Shown: piece by piece, positions 61,813 through 64,000 of the stretch | How positions within the stretch are numbered: position 1 is the stretch's first letter | How the letters are laid out: each line of letters starts with the position of its first letter | From: Sporosarcina sp. ACRSM | Lineage (GTDB): Bacteria > Bacillota > Bacilli > Bacillales_A > Planococcaceae | DNA: 64,000 bases | Reading direction: 5' to 3' | Assembly (NCBI RefSeq): GCF_022346545.1 | Contig: NZ_JAKRNU010000006.1 | Location: 186,001 to 250,000, forward strand | Made by a program: the position numbers and the translations under genes | Notes under the pieces: model-generated | The model's database searches: none | What the model saw: the letters and a program-made list of their open reading frames with translations, nothing else | What the model was told of the DNA's origin: nothing

Positions 61813-62639
61813 AACGTTATTTGAAGTTAGTCGATTTCGAGTTTAACCGTTTTTTAAAGCTCTATCTCGTTTTATTTGGCATTACGATCCTTTCGCAAAT
61901 CATTGGGGTGATTGTTGAGTCGCGAAACTATTTAAATCATGCAAATAGGGTAATTTACCAGGATCTAGTGCCGATCGCAGAGTTTCTCGAAAATTATCGG
62001 ACAATATCTTTAATTGAAATTTCCTATTCAGCTTGGTTTATGGGGCCCATTGTAATTTGCGGTGTTACGCTAATCATTTATGTCTTTTTTATTTGGTATC
62101 GTGATTGGCTTGGAAAAAATACATTTAGTTACCGTTTGTTGATGTTACCAATAGCACGCATTCATGTGTATCTAGCGAAGGCAACAACGATTTTACTCTA
62201 TGTTTTAGGCCTCGTTGCATTGCAGCTCATCTTATTGCCAATTGAAAGTCAAGTTTTAAAGTGGATGGTTCCAAGTGAGTTTCGTACCGATCTAACCATT
62301 AGCCAAATTACCGGCTTATCTGATTTAAGGATTTTGTTTCCACATACTTTTATTGAGTTTGTTCTTTATTATGGCGGTGGAATAACAGCGGTATTTATTG
62401 TTTTTACAGCAATTTTGTTTGAACGTTCTTTTCGCATCAAAGGGATTATTTACGGCGTTCTCTATTGTGCTATTTCTCTTTTCATCTTTATGGCACCAAT
62501 ACTTATGAATGAGTTTATTTTAGGAAGTTACTTTTACCCGATCGAATTATTTTTCATTGAATTAGTAGCAGGGATTGTCGTTTTAGCTTGTGCGATTTGG
62601 ACAGGTAATTTTCTGATCAAGAATAAAATAAGGGTTTGA
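61809..62639 (+). CDS. ABC transporter permease-like membrane protein
   Basis: This 276-residue protein has six predicted spans (LVLFGITILSQIIGVIVES; PIVICGVTLIIYVFFIW; ILLYVLGLVALQLILLPI among them) and no soluble domain of note. It is the membrane partner of the ATPase, with which it overlaps by four bases. It has no close match to a named permease that I can see, but its position in a YtrA-type operon argues for cell-envelope stress or antibiotic-related transport. Confidence 0.82.
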   Translation: MKRYLKLVDFEFNRFLKLYLVLFGITILSQIIGVIVESRNYLNHANRVIYQDLVPIAEFLENYRTISLIEISYSAWFMGPIVICGVTLIIYVFFIWYRDWLGKNTFSYRLLMLPIARIHVYLAKATTILLYVLGLVALQLILLPIESQVLKWMVPSEFRTDLTISQITGLSDLRILFPHTFIEFVLYYGGGITAVFIVFTAILFERSFRIKGIIYGVLYCAISLFIFMAPILMNEFILGSYFYPIELFFIELVAGIVVLACAIWTGNFLIKNKIRV

Positions 62640-62654
62640 TGGGAGGTCACACAA

Positions 62655-63848
62655 GTGAAACGCTATTGGAAAATCATATCAATTTGTTTCATTACGTTAA
62701 TGGTGATTGGCACTTTTTATATACAATCCAGTTTCGCTACAAGCGAGCATTTAACAGTTGAATTTGAAAAAGTGAATGGCAATGAGGATGAAGTGCAGAA
62801 TCTAATGCTATACGGTGATTACTTTGTGGATCATAATTACTGGTCCCGACAGCAGACTCCTTTACAAATGACGAGTGAAGAAACGATTAACCCGAATAAC
62901 CATTCCTTTTTCCGAAAGTTATCTGGAAGGGGCATTCCCTATCCTCTTGAAAAATTGGTAAAAAAGCATAAGAATTTTATGCGCAGTAAGGATTTAGAGC
63001 CGAATTATTTTTTTGAAGATGAACATGTAGTAGCCTATGTGCAAATTAGGAATCCCTATGAACGCCCAATGAAAGATTTAACCTTTGAAATTGAAGTGTT
63101 ACATAAACAATCTGACGAAATTACATCCATCCAGTTAGAGATTCCCGAAAAAGAAAACTATGGTTGGATGAATGTAGATAAAGTCCAAGTAATAGACAGT
63201 GAGTTAAAGGTCATTACACGGGGTTTCCGAATAGGCGGTAGAGATGAATTCCGTGTCTATACATTTGACTTGGATGGGCAAAAACTAGTCAGCCATCACA
63301 CGATTGCTTCCACTCCGAGGATAGAAAATGGCTGGTCTAATTTAAGAATTATCAATGATGATGGAAACAACTATCTTTTAATTAAAATAGAAACTATTGA
63401 AGATGATATGGGACATAGCGATGGCAAACCGAATGCCGCTTATGAATTCATCGCTTACGATATCGAAAATAATCAGTCTAAAAAAATAGTGGGCTCTGAT
63501 GAATTACTTGGTTCTATAGGCAGTGCGTCTATCTTTAATTCAACGCTCTTTATTTCATCACAGTCAGCGAATGGTGTGGAAATCAACCAGTATGATATTG
63601 ACAATGACAAATGGGGCACAAAACCGGCATTTGACTTAGGAGATGCGAAGGCTAACGAAGCTCCTTATATGCAAGCCATGAATGGAAAACTATATCTCAT
63701 TTACGCAACAACGAATGGTCATACCCTCTTTATAGGCGATGTAGAAACTGGAGAATCCCTCTATAAAGGTCATCTAAAAGTGAAGAACAAAGATGAAGAT
63801 CAAAAGGATTATAGTCTTTATTTTCATGGCATCGAGTTTGTTCAATAA
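62655..63848 (+). CDS. Exported protein of the GntR/ABC operon, 397 residues
   Basis: This protein has an N-terminal signal anchor (WKIISICFITLMVIGTFYI) with no lipobox, and a large extracytoplasmic part. Its repeated beta-like segments, for example LRIINDDGNNYLLIKIETI, FIAYDIENNQSKKIVG and TRGFRIGGRDEFRVYTFDL, suggest a beta-propeller-like fold. No family is recognised. GTG start with GGGAGGTCACACAA upstream. It is the last gene of the operon and could be the sensor or substrate-handling part of the transporter. Confidence 0.65.
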   Translation: MKRYWKIISICFITLMVIGTFYIQSSFATSEHLTVEFEKVNGNEDEVQNLMLYGDYFVDHNYWSRQQTPLQMTSEETINPNNHSFFRKLSGRGIPYPLEKLVKKHKNFMRSKDLEPNYFFEDEHVVAYVQIRNPYERPMKDLTFEIEVLHKQSDEITSIQLEIPEKENYGWMNVDKVQVIDSELKVITRGFRIGGRDEFRVYTFDLDGQKLVSHHTIASTPRIENGWSNLRIINDDGNNYLLIKIETIEDDMGHSDGKPNAAYEFIAYDIENNQSKKIVGSDELLGSIGSASIFNSTLFISSQSANGVEINQYDIDNDKWGTKPAFDLGDAKANEAPYMQAMNGKLYLIYATTNGHTLFIGDVETGESLYKGHLKVKNKDEDQKDYSLYFHGIEFVQ

Positions 63849-63879
63849 AAGGTTTGTTTGGTCAACCTACCTTTAAATA

Positions 63880-63929
63880 AGAAAGAGATGAGAATAGCAG
63901 CATGATGGCTTGCATTCTCATCTCTTTCA
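63880..63929. terminator. Terminator of the GntR/ABC operon
   Basis: Stem AAAGAGATGAGAATGC-like arms (AGAGATGAGAATAGC/GCATTCTCATCTCT) followed by TTTCATTTT. Confidence 0.87.
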
Positions 63930-63958
63930 TTTTGCGTAAATAGGAACGTTCAATCACA

Positions 63959-64000
63959 TCACCGCTCACACGCAAAGCCGTCTTTATCCCCATCCATCTT
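63959..64000 (-). CDS. C-terminal end of an Excalibur-domain protein (partial)
   Basis: The last 42 bases, read on the minus strand, encode KMDGDKDGFACER and a stop codon. DxDxDG followed by ACE is the end of the Excalibur calcium-binding domain found in Gram-positive surface and nuclease-related proteins. The gene continues beyond the window, so its full nature is unknown. Confidence 0.7.
   Translation of the reverse strand, partial: KMDGDKDGFACER

Overview
The window reads as a chromosomal segment of a low-to-mid-GC, endospore-forming member of the Bacillaceae/Planococcaceae, most like Sporosarcina or a close relative. This is inferred from gene content: a gerABC germination operon, coat-like proteins, a YyaC-type spore protease, the yndGHJ and bpsAB clusters known from Bacillus, a FapR operator at fabI, a tyrosine-type T-box, perfect cre boxes, and Shine-Dalgarno sequences of the AGGAGG type before nearly every gene. 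No rRNA, tRNA, prophage or plasmid genes were recognised.

Layout. 1-2.1 kb: one copy of a palindromic repeat, then two divergent Crp/Fnr regulators. 2.4-11.2 kb: arylamine N-acetyltransferase, AEC transporter, DbpA helicase, two coat-like proteins, NRDE protein, MHYT-PAS-GGDEF cyclase, ferritin, a tiny membrane ORF and YyaC. 11.2-15.1 kb: citrate transporter with its two-component system. 15.4-18.4 kb: DUF3137/LemA pair and an MscS channel. 18.6 kb: a 24-codon holin-like toxin gene. 19-23.8 kb: acetate uptake module (DUF485, ActP, cNMP-CBS-DUF294 protein, DEDDh exonuclease) with a cre box. 23.8-29 kb: small proteins, an SLH-NlpC/P60 hydrolase, a stalk-domain protein, and a membrane protein whose 3' end lies inside the second palindromic repeat.

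29-35.5 kb: argCJBD under a strong promoter, two MaoC/hotdog proteins, and fabI under FapR control. 35.5-42.5 kb: gerA-gerB-gerC and the divergent yndGHJ. 42.5-48 kb: third palindromic repeat, CDF metal exporter, LCP ligase, a THUMP/Trm11-like methyltransferase operon, and a Cache-GGDEF cyclase. 48.1-49.8 kb: a compact IscB element with its omega RNA and no transposase. 49.9-54.4 kb: a 51-residue membrane protein, AlkD-type glycosylase, Rpn/PD-(D/E)XK protein, tandem repeats, M28 peptidase and YqxD. 54.4-59.4 kb: fourth palindromic repeat, bpsAB, citrate synthase with a cre box, and an NhaC transporter behind a T-box. 59.5-64 kb: a PIN-type toxin-antitoxin pair, a YtrA-type GntR/ABC operon preceded by five 20-bp operators, and the tail of an Excalibur-domain gene.

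Main themes. Carbon entry into the TCA cycle (acetate symporter, citrate transporter, citrate synthase) is tied together by three cre boxes. Mobile or selfish DNA appears as the IscB-omega RNA unit, the four-copy stem-loop repeat whose stems covary between copies, the type I toxin and the PIN module. The two features most worth following up as possibly undescribed are the covarying multi-hairpin repeat family and the five-operator GntR/ABC operon with its exported 397-residue protein.
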